Shown in pieces: positions 1 to 9,085 of a DNA stretch of 64,000 nucleotides. Source of the DNA: Microbacteriaceae bacterium (GTDB lineage Bacteria > Actinomycetota > Actinomycetes > Actinomycetales > Microbacteriaceae). The stretch is taken from the NCBI GenBank assembly GCA_009780695.1, contig WQZN01000001.1, forward strand, positions 186,001-250,000. The letters run 5' to 3'. Numbering within the stretch: position 1 is the stretch's first letter; every line of letters starts with the position of its first letter. Under the pieces are notes generated by a model. It ran no database searches. It was not told the origin of the DNA and saw only the letters and a program-made list of their open reading frames with translations. Made by a program: the position numbers and the translations under genes.

Positions 1-201
1 GTCTACTTCCACACGCACTGGCACAACCGGCAGTCGCGCGCCGCGATCGAGCGCCTCGGCGCCAAGCAGGACGGTGTGCTGCGCGCCTACCAGGTCTACA
101 AGGGCATCGTGCGCGACACGGTCACCTTCTCGATCCTGCGCGACGAGTGGCCGGCCGTGCGCGCCGGCCTCGACGCGCGCGTCGAGCGGCACGGGGGCTG
201 A
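1..201 (+). CDS. GNAT-family acetyltransferase, C-terminal fragment (truncated by window edge)
   Basis: Open from base 1 to TGA at 199-201; peptide VYFHTHWHNRQSRAAIERLGAKQDGVLR resembles the GNAT C-terminal N-x-x-S-x-x-x-I-E-x-x-G motif. Confidence 0.75.
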   Translation, partial: VYFHTHWHNRQSRAAIERLGAKQDGVLRAYQVYKGIVRDTVTFSILRDEWPAVRAGLDARVERHGG

Positions 202-221
202 CGCCGGCCGGGGTCGGCGCG

Positions 222-479
222 TCAGCGCGTCGTCAACCTCAGCGCCGCGAGCGGGCACATCGCGACCGCCTGCTCGGCGGCGGCGCGCAGTGACGGGTGC
301 ACCGGGATGTCCGAGGGGTCGTCCCCGTCGCGCAGCACCCCGGGCCGCGCGATGGGGTAGCCCCACTCGTCGCGATCGAGGATCTCGGCGAGCAGCTCGG
401 CGCACAGTCCGCGGCCGTCGCAGCGGGTCCAGTCGATGTGCAGCAGGGCCGTGTCGCGCGTCGGCTCGGCGGGGCTCAT
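222..479 (-). CDS. small ferredoxin
   Basis: 85 aa MSPAEPTRD...IDWTRCDGRGLCAELL...AVAMCPLAALRLTTR; Cys spacing CxxxxxC...CP as in single-cluster ferredoxins; start overlaps upstream gene stop. Confidence 0.75.
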   Translation of the reverse strand: MSPAEPTRDTALLHIDWTRCDGRGLCAELLAEILDRDEWGYPIARPGVLRDGDDPSDIPVHPSLRAAAEQAVAMCPLAALRLTTR

Positions 480-1741
480 GCGCGCGCCTCCGCTCGCCGC
501 GCGTGGTGGCAGCGCCCGTGCGCATGCTGCTCGAGGTCGGCGCGGAAGACGCGCAACGCGCTGCGGCTGAGGCGCACGGTGCCGTCGGGGTGGGCGCACG
601 CTCCGCGCCCGTCCACGGCCTCGGCGAGACGGGTGAGCCGTGCGCGGCGGGTCGCGTCGGCGGCGCCGTTCGCGATGTCGTCCCAGGTCGCCGCCATGGC
701 CGGCAGGCCGAACATGCACGGCCCGCACTGCCCTGCCGATTGGCCGGCGAGGTAGTCGACGATCTGCGCGGTCGCGGCGAGCCCGCACCGACGGGACGAG
801 AGGGCGACGAGGATGCCGGCGCCGGGGCTCGCTCCGAACGGTGCGAGGCCCTCGCGGGACAGCCGGGCGTCCATCTCGCCGGCCCCGACCCAGGCTCCGT
901 GGTAGCCGCCGACGAGCACGGCCTGCGTCGCACCCAGGTCGCAGCCCGCCTGCTGCAGCACATCGCCGAGGCGCGAGCCGCCCGCGACCTCGAGCACGCG
1001 GGTCGCGGGCACGTCGCCGCTGATGGTGACGAGGCGGGTGCCGGGGTCCTCGGGGGTGCCGACCGACCGGAACCAGTCGGCGCCGAAGCGCGCGATGAGC
1101 CCGACCTGGGCGAGGGTCTCGACGTTGTGCAGCAGGGTCGGGCGCCCGTTCAGCCCCGAGGTCGAGAGGCGCTTCGCGTGGTCGCGGGGCAGCGGCGTGC
1201 CGCGCTCGATCGCGCCCACGACGGCGCTCGCCTCACCGGAGACGAAGGTGTCTGCGGCTTCGACGAGGGTGATGCGCGCGGCATCCTTCGCCCCCGCCGC
1301 GCCCGCCGCGGTGCGCTCGTCGATCGCGGTCGCGACGGCCGCGAGCTCGTCGGCGCCCGCATAGAGGTAGACCCGGTGGGCTCCGATCGCGGCGGCGGCC
1401 GCGAGCACGCCGTCGAGCACGAGCTGCGGGGCGTTGCGCAGCAGCACCGAATCCTTGCTGCTGGCCGGCTCGCCCTGGGCGCCGTTCGCGATCAGGACGG
1501 GGCGGCGGGTGCGTCCTGCCGCGTCAACGGTCGCGGCCTGCTTGCGCCAGGCGGGGAAGCCCGCCCCGCCGCGGCCCGTGAGGCCCGAGCGTTCGAGCTC
1601 GCGCACGAGCGCGGGCCCGACGCGGGTGGGGTCGAACGCGCCGAAGGCCGCGAGGTGGGCGGCGAGCCCCGCGTGCGGGCCGGCCGCGAGAAGGCGGGTG
1701 ACGGTGACGGATGCCGCCACCGGGGTCTCGACGATGGTCAT
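476..1741 (-). CDS. NADH-quinone oxidoreductase subunit F (NuoF)-like flavoprotein / SLBB-domain protein
   Basis: SGLTGRGGAGFPAWRK, NGAQGEPASSKDSVLL, GQCGPCMFGLPAM motifs. Confidence 0.8.
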   Translation of the reverse strand: MTIVETPVAASVTVTRLLAAGPHAGLAAHLAAFGAFDPTRVGPALVRELERSGLTGRGGAGFPAWRKQAATVDAAGRTRRPVLIANGAQGEPASSKDSVLLRNAPQLVLDGVLAAAAAIGAHRVYLYAGADELAAVATAIDERTAAGAAGAKDAARITLVEAADTFVSGEASAVVGAIERGTPLPRDHAKRLSTSGLNGRPTLLHNVETLAQVGLIARFGADWFRSVGTPEDPGTRLVTISGDVPATRVLEVAGGSRLGDVLQQAGCDLGATQAVLVGGYHGAWVGAGEMDARLSREGLAPFGASPGAGILVALSSRRCGLAATAQIVDYLAGQSAGQCGPCMFGLPAMAATWDDIANGAADATRRARLTRLAEAVDGRGACAHPDGTVRLSRSALRVFRADLEQHAHGRCHHARRAEARA

Positions 1742-2337
1742 GCGCGGCTCCTTCCGGTTGCGCTGCGTTCCAGGTCTTTCATCGCGCGGCGCTGCAGCCC
1801 CGTCGCCTCGGCGAACCGTGGCGAGAGCCGCCAGACGAGTGCCGCGCCCACGGCGGCCGCGCAGGCCGCGCCGAGCAGCAGGAACCAGCCGGACGTGCCG
1901 TTGGTGCCCGCGCCGATCGCGTGCGCGAGGGCGATCGGCCAGAGTGCATAGGTCGCCCAGTGCACGGCCTTGAAGGTGCGCGCGCCGACCCGCGCGCGCA
2001 GCAGCCCGGTGACGATCACGGCGATCAGCAGGTCGACCGCGACGGTGCCGAAGCCGACCCAGACGGCGTTCTTCGCCGAGGAGATGAAGGGCACGAGGAT
2101 GTCGGCGAGCGTCAGCTTCGCGTAGCTGTCGAGCAGCAGCGTGCCCACGTGCAGCGCGGTGAACACGGTCGCGAGCAGCGCCGCGTTGCGGTGCACGAGC
2201 TGCACCGAGAAGCGCGGCATCCCCGGCAGCGGCCTGCCCGATCGCGTCGTGATGCCGATCACGATCGAGACGGTCATCAGCACCAGGGCGACGACGCCGC
2301 TCGCGCGGCCGAAGGCCCACATGGCGTCATCGAGCAT
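1738..2337 (-). CDS. ferric reductase-like transmembrane protein
   Basis: MLDDAMWAFGRASGVVALVLMTVSIVIGI...; several TM helices with conserved His (LVHRNAALLATVFTALHVG, FKAVHWATY). Confidence 0.75.
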   Translation of the reverse strand: MLDDAMWAFGRASGVVALVLMTVSIVIGITTRSGRPLPGMPRFSVQLVHRNAALLATVFTALHVGTLLLDSYAKLTLADILVPFISSAKNAVWVGFGTVAVDLLIAVIVTGLLRARVGARTFKAVHWATYALWPIALAHAIGAGTNGTSGWFLLLGAACAAAVGAALVWRLSPRFAEATGLQRRAMKDLERSATGRSRA

Positions 2338-3319
2338 GAGCGGGCTCCTTCGCATGATCGAGGGTGCGTTCGGCATCCGCCTCGGGCCAGCCGCCGACGC
2401 GATGGATGCCGAACCGGGCGTCGACGAGGCGCGCGGCGACGCCGGCATCCGCCAGCATCCGCGTCGCGGCGTGCCCGCGCACGATCGCGGCGGTGCTCAG
2501 CGCGTTGGCGCGCAGGCAGCTCGGGGCGGCGACCGTGACGGTGCGCCAGGTCTCGGGCGCGGGCAGGCCGCTGCGGGGGTCGAGCACGTGGTGCATCCAC
2601 TTGCCGCCGGCCCGCCAGCGGCGGTGCAGGGTGCTGGATGTCGCGACCGCCCACCCCGGCTCGAGCGAGATCTGCTGCCCGGGCTCGCCGGCACGGTCCT
2701 GCACGACGACCTGCCAGGCCTCGTCGCGCGGCCCGGCCGTGGCGAGGTCGCCGCCGAGGCCCACGAGCACGCCCGTGTCGAGCTCGGCCTGGACGCGCTC
2801 GGCGACGCGGTCGGCCGCGACCGCCTTCGCGGTGGCGCCGAGGTCGATGAGCACGCCCTCCGGCACGGTGAGCCGGTCGCCGTCGAGGCGGATGTCGCGC
2901 CAGGTCGAGCGGCGCGGGGCGAGCGGTGCGATCGAGATGCGGTCGGCGAGGTGCTCGCTGCGCGCCCGCACCTCGGCGATGTCGCGGTCGTAGCCGAGCG
3001 CGCCGAGCTGGTCGCCGAGCGAGGGGTCGACGTCGCCGTGGGTCCACTCGGCGGCGTCGAGGGCGGCGCGCACGAGGCGCGTCAGCATGGGCGAGGCCGG
3101 GGCGCCGACGGCGAACTCGGCGGAGCGCGCCGTGAGCTCGGAGTCCGCGCGGAAGCGGCTGCATGCGGCATCCACCTCGGCCAGCACCTCGCGGGCGATC
3201 CGGGCCGCCTCGTCGAGCCGTGCCGCGTCGGTGACGACGAGACGGGCCTCGAGGTTCCAGACCTGCCATTCGAGGTGGGCTGCGGATGCCCCGCCGCCCG
3301 CACCCGTGATGATCGGCAT
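2327..3319 (-). CDS. apbE: FAD:protein FMN transferase (ApbE family)
   Basis: DLGATAKAVAADRVAE, GLGGDLATAG, HHVLDPRSGLPAPETWRTVTVAAPSCLRANALSTAAIV motifs. Confidence 0.85.
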   Translation of the reverse strand: MPIITGAGGGASAAHLEWQVWNLEARLVVTDAARLDEAARIAREVLAEVDAACSRFRADSELTARSAEFAVGAPASPMLTRLVRAALDAAEWTHGDVDPSLGDQLGALGYDRDIAEVRARSEHLADRISIAPLAPRRSTWRDIRLDGDRLTVPEGVLIDLGATAKAVAADRVAERVQAELDTGVLVGLGGDLATAGPRDEAWQVVVQDRAGEPGQQISLEPGWAVATSSTLHRRWRAGGKWMHHVLDPRSGLPAPETWRTVTVAAPSCLRANALSTAAIVRGHAATRMLADAGVAARLVDARFGIHRVGGWPEADAERTLDHAKEPAHAR

Positions 3320-3324
3320 CGCGC

Positions 3325-3714
3325 TCACGACCCCGACGAGGTCGCCTGCGGGGCGGTGCCGCTCGAGGAGCCGACCCCGGTGCTCGACGAGGTCGACGAG
3401 CTGGTGGAGCCGCTCGAGCTCGTGCCCGACGTGCTGCTCGTCGACGAGGAGGTCGAGCCGGACGAGCCGCTCGACGTCGCGCTCGTGGCCGAGGGGCTGG
3501 ACGACGGGGTCGACGTCGCCGTGGGGGTGCTGGTGGTCGCCCGGGTGCCCGACGACGAGCTGGTGGTGCCGGACGAGGCCGAGCGGGTCGCGGCGTTCGC
3601 GACCTCGCTGTGCCACAGCGCGCCGCCGAGCACGGCCGCCGATCCGACGGCCAGCGCGCCGATCGCCGCTCCGACGCTCGAGGCGATGCGGGTTCCGCGG
3701 TTCCTGATGCTCAT
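3325..3714 (-). CDS. secreted Ser/Thr/Gly-rich low-complexity protein
   Basis: Signal-like N-terminus MSIRNRGTRIASSVGAAIGALAVGSAAVLGGALWHSEVANAA followed by a Ser/Thr/Gly-rich tail. Confidence 0.6.
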   Translation of the reverse strand: MSIRNRGTRIASSVGAAIGALAVGSAAVLGGALWHSEVANAATRSASSGTTSSSSGTRATTSTPTATSTPSSSPSATSATSSGSSGSTSSSTSSTSGTSSSGSTSSSTSSSTGVGSSSGTAPQATSSGS

Positions 3715-3905
3715 GGCTGCTCCTGTCGTCCGGTTTCTCTGTCTGCCTTCCACACTCGCGACCGTTTCTTCCGCGTTTCTTACTTCAGCCGGGAAGCCCC
3801 CGAGCGATGCCTATCCGTTCCCTAAGCGCTGCCGGCTGCAGCGAAACGGCGGGGCCCCGACCGGTTGTCGAGGCCCCGCCGCGGGTGGGGAGAGGGGGAT
3901 GCCGG

Positions 3906-4532
3906 CTACGAGCCCGAGGTCTGCCCCTGCGCGGGCGCACCACTCGGCTGGCCGGTGGGCGGGGTCGGAGCCTGGGTGCCCGAGGCCGAACCCGAGGTCG
4001 AACTCGAGGCCGAACCAGGCTTCGCGCCCGAGGCCGAACCCGGCTTCGAGCCCTGCTGGCCGGGGGCGCCCTGCGGCGGGGCGGACGGGCCGTCGGTGTC
4101 GATCGAGACCTTCGTGTAGTCGGCCGAGACCTCGTACTTGATCGTCTTGCCACCGGAGGTGACGACGACGTCGAAGGTGCCGTCCGCGTCCTTCCACGAG
4201 CGCTGCACGGTGGCGGAGGCATCCTTCGCCTTCACCGCTGCGGTGACCTTCGCGAGCTGCGTCGCGGAGAGCTGCGGCAGTGCGGGCGGGGTGCCCTTCT
4301 GGCCCGAGGGTGCGCCGGGTGCGGTGGTGCTCGAGCCGCTCGACGTGCTCGAGCTCGAGCTCGAACCCGTGCTCGCAGTCGTGGTGACGGCGTGGGTGGT
4401 GGACGCCGCGGCGCCGGTGGCGCCGAACGACGAGGTGGTGGCGGCGTTGGCGGCGACCGCTCCGCCGCAGCCGACCGCGGTGATCAGGGCCGTGGCGGCC
4501 AGGGTGTAGCCGATGCGCTTGCGAACCTGCAT
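3906..4532 (-). CDS. secreted Ser/Pro-rich protein with PepSY-like segment
   Basis: MQVRKRIGYTLAATALITAVGCGGAVAANA signal; ATVQRSWKDADGTFDVVVTSGGKTIKYEVSADYTKVSIDT resembles a PepSY repeat; low-complexity flanks. Confidence 0.6.
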   Translation of the reverse strand: MQVRKRIGYTLAATALITAVGCGGAVAANAATTSSFGATGAAASTTHAVTTTASTGSSSSSSTSSGSSTTAPGAPSGQKGTPPALPQLSATQLAKVTAAVKAKDASATVQRSWKDADGTFDVVVTSGGKTIKYEVSADYTKVSIDTDGPSAPPQGAPGQQGSKPGSASGAKPGSASSSTSGSASGTQAPTPPTGQPSGAPAQGQTSGS

Positions 4533-4700
4533 GAGTGACCTCATTCCTGTCAGCCGGGCCGCGAGATCTTCGAAGCCCGGGTGACCCACCCTGCTGAGCG
4601 CACCTGCCCGATCCCTATCCGTTCCCGGCCCGTCACGTGCAAAACCGGGGCACAGGCACTGGGAGAGCCCGATCAGCCCGATAAACGGCGCTCGCCGGGC

Positions 4701-4780
4701 GCGCGAAGCCCAGAACGCACGATCGGGAGGACGTACCCGCGAAAAGTTCCTCCCTCTCGTGCGTTCTGGGCTTCTCGCGC
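4701..4780. repeat. long imperfect inverted repeat (family C)
   Basis: AAGCCCAGAACGCACGA..GGGAGGA / TCCTCCC..TCGTGCGTTCTGGGCTT arms around a short loop, in a divergent intergenic region. Confidence 0.85.
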
Positions 4781-4828
4781 GCGGCGCGGGCCGTGGACAG
4801 GCATCCGGATGTCTGCTTCGCTTCCCCC

Positions 4829-5554
4829 ATGACGAACGACGCCCTCGCGAACCAGCCCGACGAGCCGCACCGCGGCGGTCTCGCGCAACGGCTCAACTGG
4901 CTGCGCGCCGGCGTGCTCGGCGCCAACGACGGCATCATCTCGGTCGCCGCGGTCGTGGTCGGCGTCGCGGGCGCCGGAGCGGGCTCGGCGCCGATCCTCG
5001 CCTCGGGCGTCGCGGCCCTCGTCGGCGGCGCGTTCTCGATGGCGGTCGGCGAGTACGTCTCGGTCAGCAGCCAGGCCGACAGCGAGCACGCGCTCATCGA
5101 GAAGGAGCGCAACGAGCTCGCCACCATGCCTGAGGAAGAGCTCGACGAGCTCACCGCGCTGTACGAGGCGCAGGGCATCTCGCACGCGACGGCCCGGCAG
5201 GTGGCGATCGAGCTGACCGAGAAGGATGCCTTGCGCGCGCACCTCGCGGCAGAGCTCGGCATCGACCCGGACGACGTCGTCAGTCCGTGGCACGCAGCCT
5301 TCGCCTCGGCCATCGCGTTCCTGTGCGGCGGCATCCTGCCGTTCATCGTCGTGCTCGCGGTGCCCGCGCCGTGGAAGATCCCGGTGACCTTCGCCGCCGT
5401 GCTCGCCGCGCTCGTCGTGACCGGCACGCTGAGCGCCCGCATCGGCGGCAGCTCGAAGCGCAAGGGCACGCTGCGCATCGTGCTCGGCGGCGCGATCGCC
5501 CTCGCGGCGACCTTCGCGATCGGCGCACTGCTCGGCACCGCCGGCGCCATGTAG
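4829..5554 (+). CDS. VIT1/CCC1-family iron/manganese transporter
   Basis: GANDGIISVAAVVVGVAGAG, ASGVAALVGGAFSMAVGEYVSVSSQAD motifs. Confidence 0.88.
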   Translation: MTNDALANQPDEPHRGGLAQRLNWLRAGVLGANDGIISVAAVVVGVAGAGAGSAPILASGVAALVGGAFSMAVGEYVSVSSQADSEHALIEKERNELATMPEEELDELTALYEAQGISHATARQVAIELTEKDALRAHLAAELGIDPDDVVSPWHAAFASAIAFLCGGILPFIVVLAVPAPWKIPVTFAAVLAALVVTGTLSARIGGSSKRKGTLRIVLGGAIALAATFAIGALLGTAGAM

Positions 5555-5636
5555 CGGCCGCCGCCGGTCGCTGACCCGGCCCGCGCTGTCGGCTTCCTTA
5601 GCCCGGGCTTAGAGCGCCGATGGAATGCTCGACGCC

Positions 5637-6287
5637 ATGCGACGCGTGTTCCAACTCGACCTGGAGACCGTGCAGGACAACCTCGTGCGGCTCGCCGACC
5701 TCGTGCTCGAGGCGGTGACCGACGCGACGACCGCGTTCAACACCGCCGACCTGGCCCGCGCCGAAGGCGTGATCAGCGGGGATGCCGCGATCGACGCCCT
5801 CGCGATCGAGCTCGACGAGCTCGCCATCGGCATTCTGCAGCGCCAGAGCCCGGTCGCCCACGATCTGCGCATCGTCGTCAGCGCGCTGCGCATGAGCACG
5901 GCGCTCGAGCGCATGGGCGACCTCGCCCACCACCTCGCGGCGCTCACGCGGCGGCGGTACCCGGCGTATGTCGCGCCGGCCGCCCTGCGCGACGCGTTCC
6001 TGCAGCTGTCCGCGCAGGCCGTCGGCACCGCCGCCCAGCTGCGCCGTCTGCTCGCCACGCAGGACATGGGGGTCGCCCAGCAGCTGATCGATGACGACGC
6101 CGCCATGGACGCCCTGCACCGCCACGTGCTCGAGACCGTCACCGACGGGTCGTGGGCCGCCAGCACGCAGAGCACGGTCGACACGACGCTCGCCGCGCGT
6201 TACTTCGAGCGCTTCGGCGACCAGGCCGTGTCGATCGCGCGCAAGGTGCAGTACCTCTCGACCGGCGACTGGGCCGCGCACCTCTAG
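5637..6287 (+). CDS. phoU: phosphate transport system regulatory protein PhoU
   Basis: MRRVFQLDLETVQDNLVRLADLV...QSPVAHDLRIVVSALRMSTALERMGDLAHHLA; RYFERFGDQAVSIARKV. Confidence 0.9.
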   Translation: MRRVFQLDLETVQDNLVRLADLVLEAVTDATTAFNTADLARAEGVISGDAAIDALAIELDELAIGILQRQSPVAHDLRIVVSALRMSTALERMGDLAHHLAALTRRRYPAYVAPAALRDAFLQLSAQAVGTAAQLRRLLATQDMGVAQQLIDDDAAMDALHRHVLETVTDGSWAASTQSTVDTTLAARYFERFGDQAVSIARKVQYLSTGDWAAHL

Positions 6288-6931
6288 AGCGGCGAGAGGC
6301 TGAGCTGCTGCGCGAGCGCGTATGCCGCGGGCTGGTCGGCCTCGTCGGCGACGAACACGCGCCCGATGAGCAGCGCCCCGCGGCCCGGGGCTGTGATCAG
6401 CGGCATCCCCGGCGGCACGTCCCCGCGCCAGCCGCGCGCCGCGATCGCGAACTCGCCGGCCGCAGTGCCCGTCGTGCGTGTGCCGACATAGGCGAAGTTC
6501 GCGCTCGTCGTCGGGTCGGTGAGCTGCACGCTGTAGTACCGCCCGGCCATCTCGGGCACGTGCAGCACCTGCGGGCCGGCGCTCAGATCGAGCCAGCCGC
6601 CGACGTAGAGCACGTCGTCGGTGCCGGTCGCGAGCAGGCTGCCGGTCGAGGCCGACGACGAGGACGAGCTCGGCTCGGCATACAGCGTGTTGACCGGGAT
6701 CGGGCCGCCGCCGAGCCCGCGCGCGAGGATCGCCCGCTTGAACCCGCCGACGATCATGCGCGGCCAGAACCAGATGAACGCCGCGGTGCCGAGCACCCAC
6801 ACAATCACGGCCGTGACGGCGAGCACGAGGATGCCGCTGCCGCTCGCGATGCGGCTGTAGACGACCCACGCGAACACCGCGAGGATCACGACCGTGATCG
6901 GCGTCGCGTACTTGAGGATGAGCCGGTTCAC
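6284..6931 (-). CDS. DUF1254-type membrane-anchored protein (GTG start)
   Basis: MNRLILKYATPITVVIL...; VLHVPEMAGRYYSVQLTDPTTSANFAYVGTRTTG; start overlaps upstream stop by 4 bp. Confidence 0.75.
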   Translation of the reverse strand: MNRLILKYATPITVVILAVFAWVVYSRIASGSGILVLAVTAVIVWVLGTAAFIWFWPRMIVGGFKRAILARGLGGGPIPVNTLYAEPSSSSSSASTGSLLATGTDDVLYVGGWLDLSAGPQVLHVPEMAGRYYSVQLTDPTTSANFAYVGTRTTGTAAGEFAIAARGWRGDVPPGMPLITAPGRGALLIGRVFVADEADQPAAYALAQQLSLSPL

Positions 6932-7533
6932 GCCCGCACCTCCTCGACGGCGGGCACGCGGTAGCCGCCGTCGACGACCGTCGCGCCGGGCAGGTAGGCG
7001 CGCAGCATGAGCTTGAACGGGCCGGCCGGGGTCGGCAGCCAGTTCTGCGCGGGGCCGTCGGGCGCGGTGCGCTGCAGACGGATGTCGACCGAGCCGTCCG
7101 CGTTCGCGACGAGCGGCGCACGGTCGTCGACGGTCGAGCGGCCCGCGTCGTTCCGCACCATGTAGCCCACGAGATCGGTCGCGCTGAGCGACCAGAACGC
7201 GCCGTTCGGGGGCTGCTGACCGGGCGGGAAGCGGAGCACGTAGCTGCGGTCGCCGCGGAGGGGGCGGCCTGCGGCATCCTTCGTCGCCGTCCAATAGGCG
7301 GCTTCCTCGAAGACGTTCACCGCCGGCAGCGCCTTGGCCAGCGCGGACCGGGTGAGGATGCCGAGCCCGGGCTGCCCGACGCGCGGCACCGAGCTCCAGC
7401 CGTTGACCGTCACTGTCTGCGAGCGCGCCACGAGGTTGAGCACGAGCGTCGCCGTCAGGAACGCGAACACCCCGCCGATGATGACGCCCTGCACGATGCC
7501 CGAGTGGGCGACCCAGCCCAGACCACTTCCCAT
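6928..7533 (-). CDS. DUF1214-type membrane-anchored protein
   Basis: YVLRFPPGQQPPNGAFWSLSATDLVGYMVRN...QNWLPTPAGPFKLMLRAYLPG. Confidence 0.8.
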   Translation of the reverse strand: MGSGLGWVAHSGIVQGVIIGGVFAFLTATLVLNLVARSQTVTVNGWSSVPRVGQPGLGILTRSALAKALPAVNVFEEAAYWTATKDAAGRPLRGDRSYVLRFPPGQQPPNGAFWSLSATDLVGYMVRNDAGRSTVDDRAPLVANADGSVDIRLQRTAPDGPAQNWLPTPAGPFKLMLRAYLPGATVVDGGYRVPAVEEVRA

Positions 7534-7609
7534 AGGCCGCACGTTAGGGCCGCGGGCCGGTGCGCGCGAGCACCGACCCGCCGGGTGCGACGCGCTGCGA
7601 CCCACGCTA

Positions 7610-7681
7610 TTTCGCGCGTTACGGAGTTCGTCGCGCGCTGCGGCGGCCTGTAACGCGCGATGAACTCCGTAACGCGCGAAA
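7610..7681. repeat. palindromic repeat family A, copy 1
   Basis: 28-bp arms TTTCGCGCGTTACGGAGTTCGTCGCGCG / CGCGCGATGAACTCCGTAACGCGCGAAA, 16-nt loop, single non-Watson-Crick position. Confidence 0.92.
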
Positions 7682-7714
7682 AACGGACACGGCGCGGCGC
7701 AGCGCGACACGCGC

Positions 7715-8164
7715 TCAGGCCGGCTGGGCGGGGTGGCGCGCGAGCACGAGGTCGAGCAGTTCGACGAGCCGGGCCTGCTCGGCGGCGGTGAGCCCGTCGA
7801 GCAGTTCAGCCTGGACGGCGGATGACGCGCGCTGCAGTTCCGTGAGACGGGTGCGACCGGCATCCGTCACGCTCACGATGTTGCGGCGGCGATCGCCAGG
7901 GTCGGCGCGCCGCGTCACGTGCCCATTGGTGTCGAGACGCGTCACGATGCCATTCACGTTGTTGCGATCGAGCCCGAGGATGCGCCCGAGGTCGGCCTGG
8001 CTCAGATCGCCGTACTCGACGAGGCTCGCGAGCACCGCGAAGTCGGAGCGCGCCTCGAGCGGCAGCCTCTGCGCCGTCAGCCGAGCGCCGATCGTGGCGA
8101 GGCGGCCCGCCTGCCAGCTGACCAGATGCCGCAGGGCCTGCGGCGCGCGCACCTCGTTGTCCAT
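7715..8164 (-). CDS. MarR-family transcriptional regulator
   Basis: LSQADLGRILGLDRNNVNGIVTRLDTNGHVTRRADPGDRRRNIVSVTDAGR winged-helix signature. Confidence 0.9.
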   Translation of the reverse strand: MDNEVRAPQALRHLVSWQAGRLATIGARLTAQRLPLEARSDFAVLASLVEYGDLSQADLGRILGLDRNNVNGIVTRLDTNGHVTRRADPGDRRRNIVSVTDAGRTRLTELQRASSAVQAELLDGLTAAEQARLVELLDLVLARHPAQPA

Positions 8165-8179
8165 GTCGCGAGCATAACA

Positions 8180-8244
8180 GTTGGCGCAACCAACGATTCG
8201 TGTTACCGTTGGCGTCACCAACGATATGTTGGTGTCACCAACGA
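8180..8244. promoter_or_regulatory. three tandem operator-like sites (8180-8196, 8208-8224, 8228-8244) between divergent marR-like and SDR genes
   Basis: GTTGGCGCAACCAACGA, GTTGGCGTCACCAACGA, GTTGGTGTCACCAACGA; each with GTTGG...CCAAC inverted arms. Confidence 0.85.
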
Positions 8245-8257
8245 AAGGAAGACCCCC

Positions 8258-8976
8258 ATGACCACGAACCTCAGCGGCCGCCGCGTTCTCGTTCCCGGCG
8301 GCACGGGCGGTGTCGGCGCAGGCATCGTGCGCGCCTTCCTCGAGGCGGGGGCGGATGTCGTCGTGCCGACCCGCTCCGACGCCCGCGGTGCCGAACTGCG
8401 CGCCGTGCTCGGCGACCTCGGCCGCAGCCCTCTGCTGCACCTGCCGACGCACGACTACACGACCTTCACGGGGGCCCCGAGGTGCTGGCATCCACCATGG
8501 TCGAGATGCGCGGCGGCATCGACGACGTGATCGTCCCGGTCGGCGGCTGGTGGGCGGGCGGGCCGCTCACCGGAATCACCGCGGACGACTGGCAGCAGGC
8601 GTTCACGGGCCTCGCGACCGCGCACATGGGCCTCGCCCGGGCGGTGCTGCCGCGGATGTCGGGCGCCGGTGCCTACACGATCGTCGTCGGGCAGTCGGCC
8701 GAGTTCCCCGTGCCGGGCAGCGGCCTCGTGAGCATGGAGCAGACCGCGCTGCTCATGCTGCAGCGCGTGCTCGCCGCCGAGAACCCCGGGCGCCGCGTGC
8801 TCGCGCTTGAGCTCGGCCCGGTCGCGACGCGCTTCGCGCCCGGTGAGACCGGGTGGGTGACGAGCGAGCAGGTCGGCGCCGTGGCGATCGCGGCCTCGAC
8901 GGGTGCGGATGTCGCAAGCGGCACCGTGCTGCTGGCATCCGCCGCCGACGCCGCCGCGTTCCTCGCTGCGCGCTGA
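8258..8976 (+). pseudogene. SDR-family oxidoreductase, apparently frameshifted
   Basis: N-terminal half MTTNLSGRRVLVPGGTGGVGAGIVRAFLEAG in one frame (to about 8465), C-terminal half VEMRGGIDDVIVPVGGWWAGG...FLAAR in another; switch at GGGGGCCCC near 8470. Confidence 0.8.
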
Positions 8977-8990
8977 CGCGGGCCGCGGAA

Positions 8991-9062
8991 TTTCGCGCGC
9001 TACGGAGTTCGTCGCGCGTTGTGGCGGCCGGTAACGCGCGATGAGCTCCGTAGCGCGCGAAA
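8991..9062. repeat. palindromic repeat family A, copy 2
   Basis: TTTCGCGCGCTACGGAGTTCGTCGCGCG / CGCGCGATGAGCTCCGTAGCGCGCGAAA, convergent intergenic. Confidence 0.92.
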
Positions 9063-9085
9063 AACAGGCTACTGCGGGGCGCGGC

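Noticed and set aside
74-1951. 625-aa plus-strand ORF
   Set aside because: Antisense to the NuoF-like and ferredoxin genes; Arg/Ala/Gly-rich translation typical of spurious ORFs in very high-GC DNA.
3325-4532. Considered the Ser-rich ORFs as spurious
   Set aside because: Rejection not upheld: both start with plausible signal peptides and run in the same direction as the redox cluster, so they are kept as low-confidence CDS.
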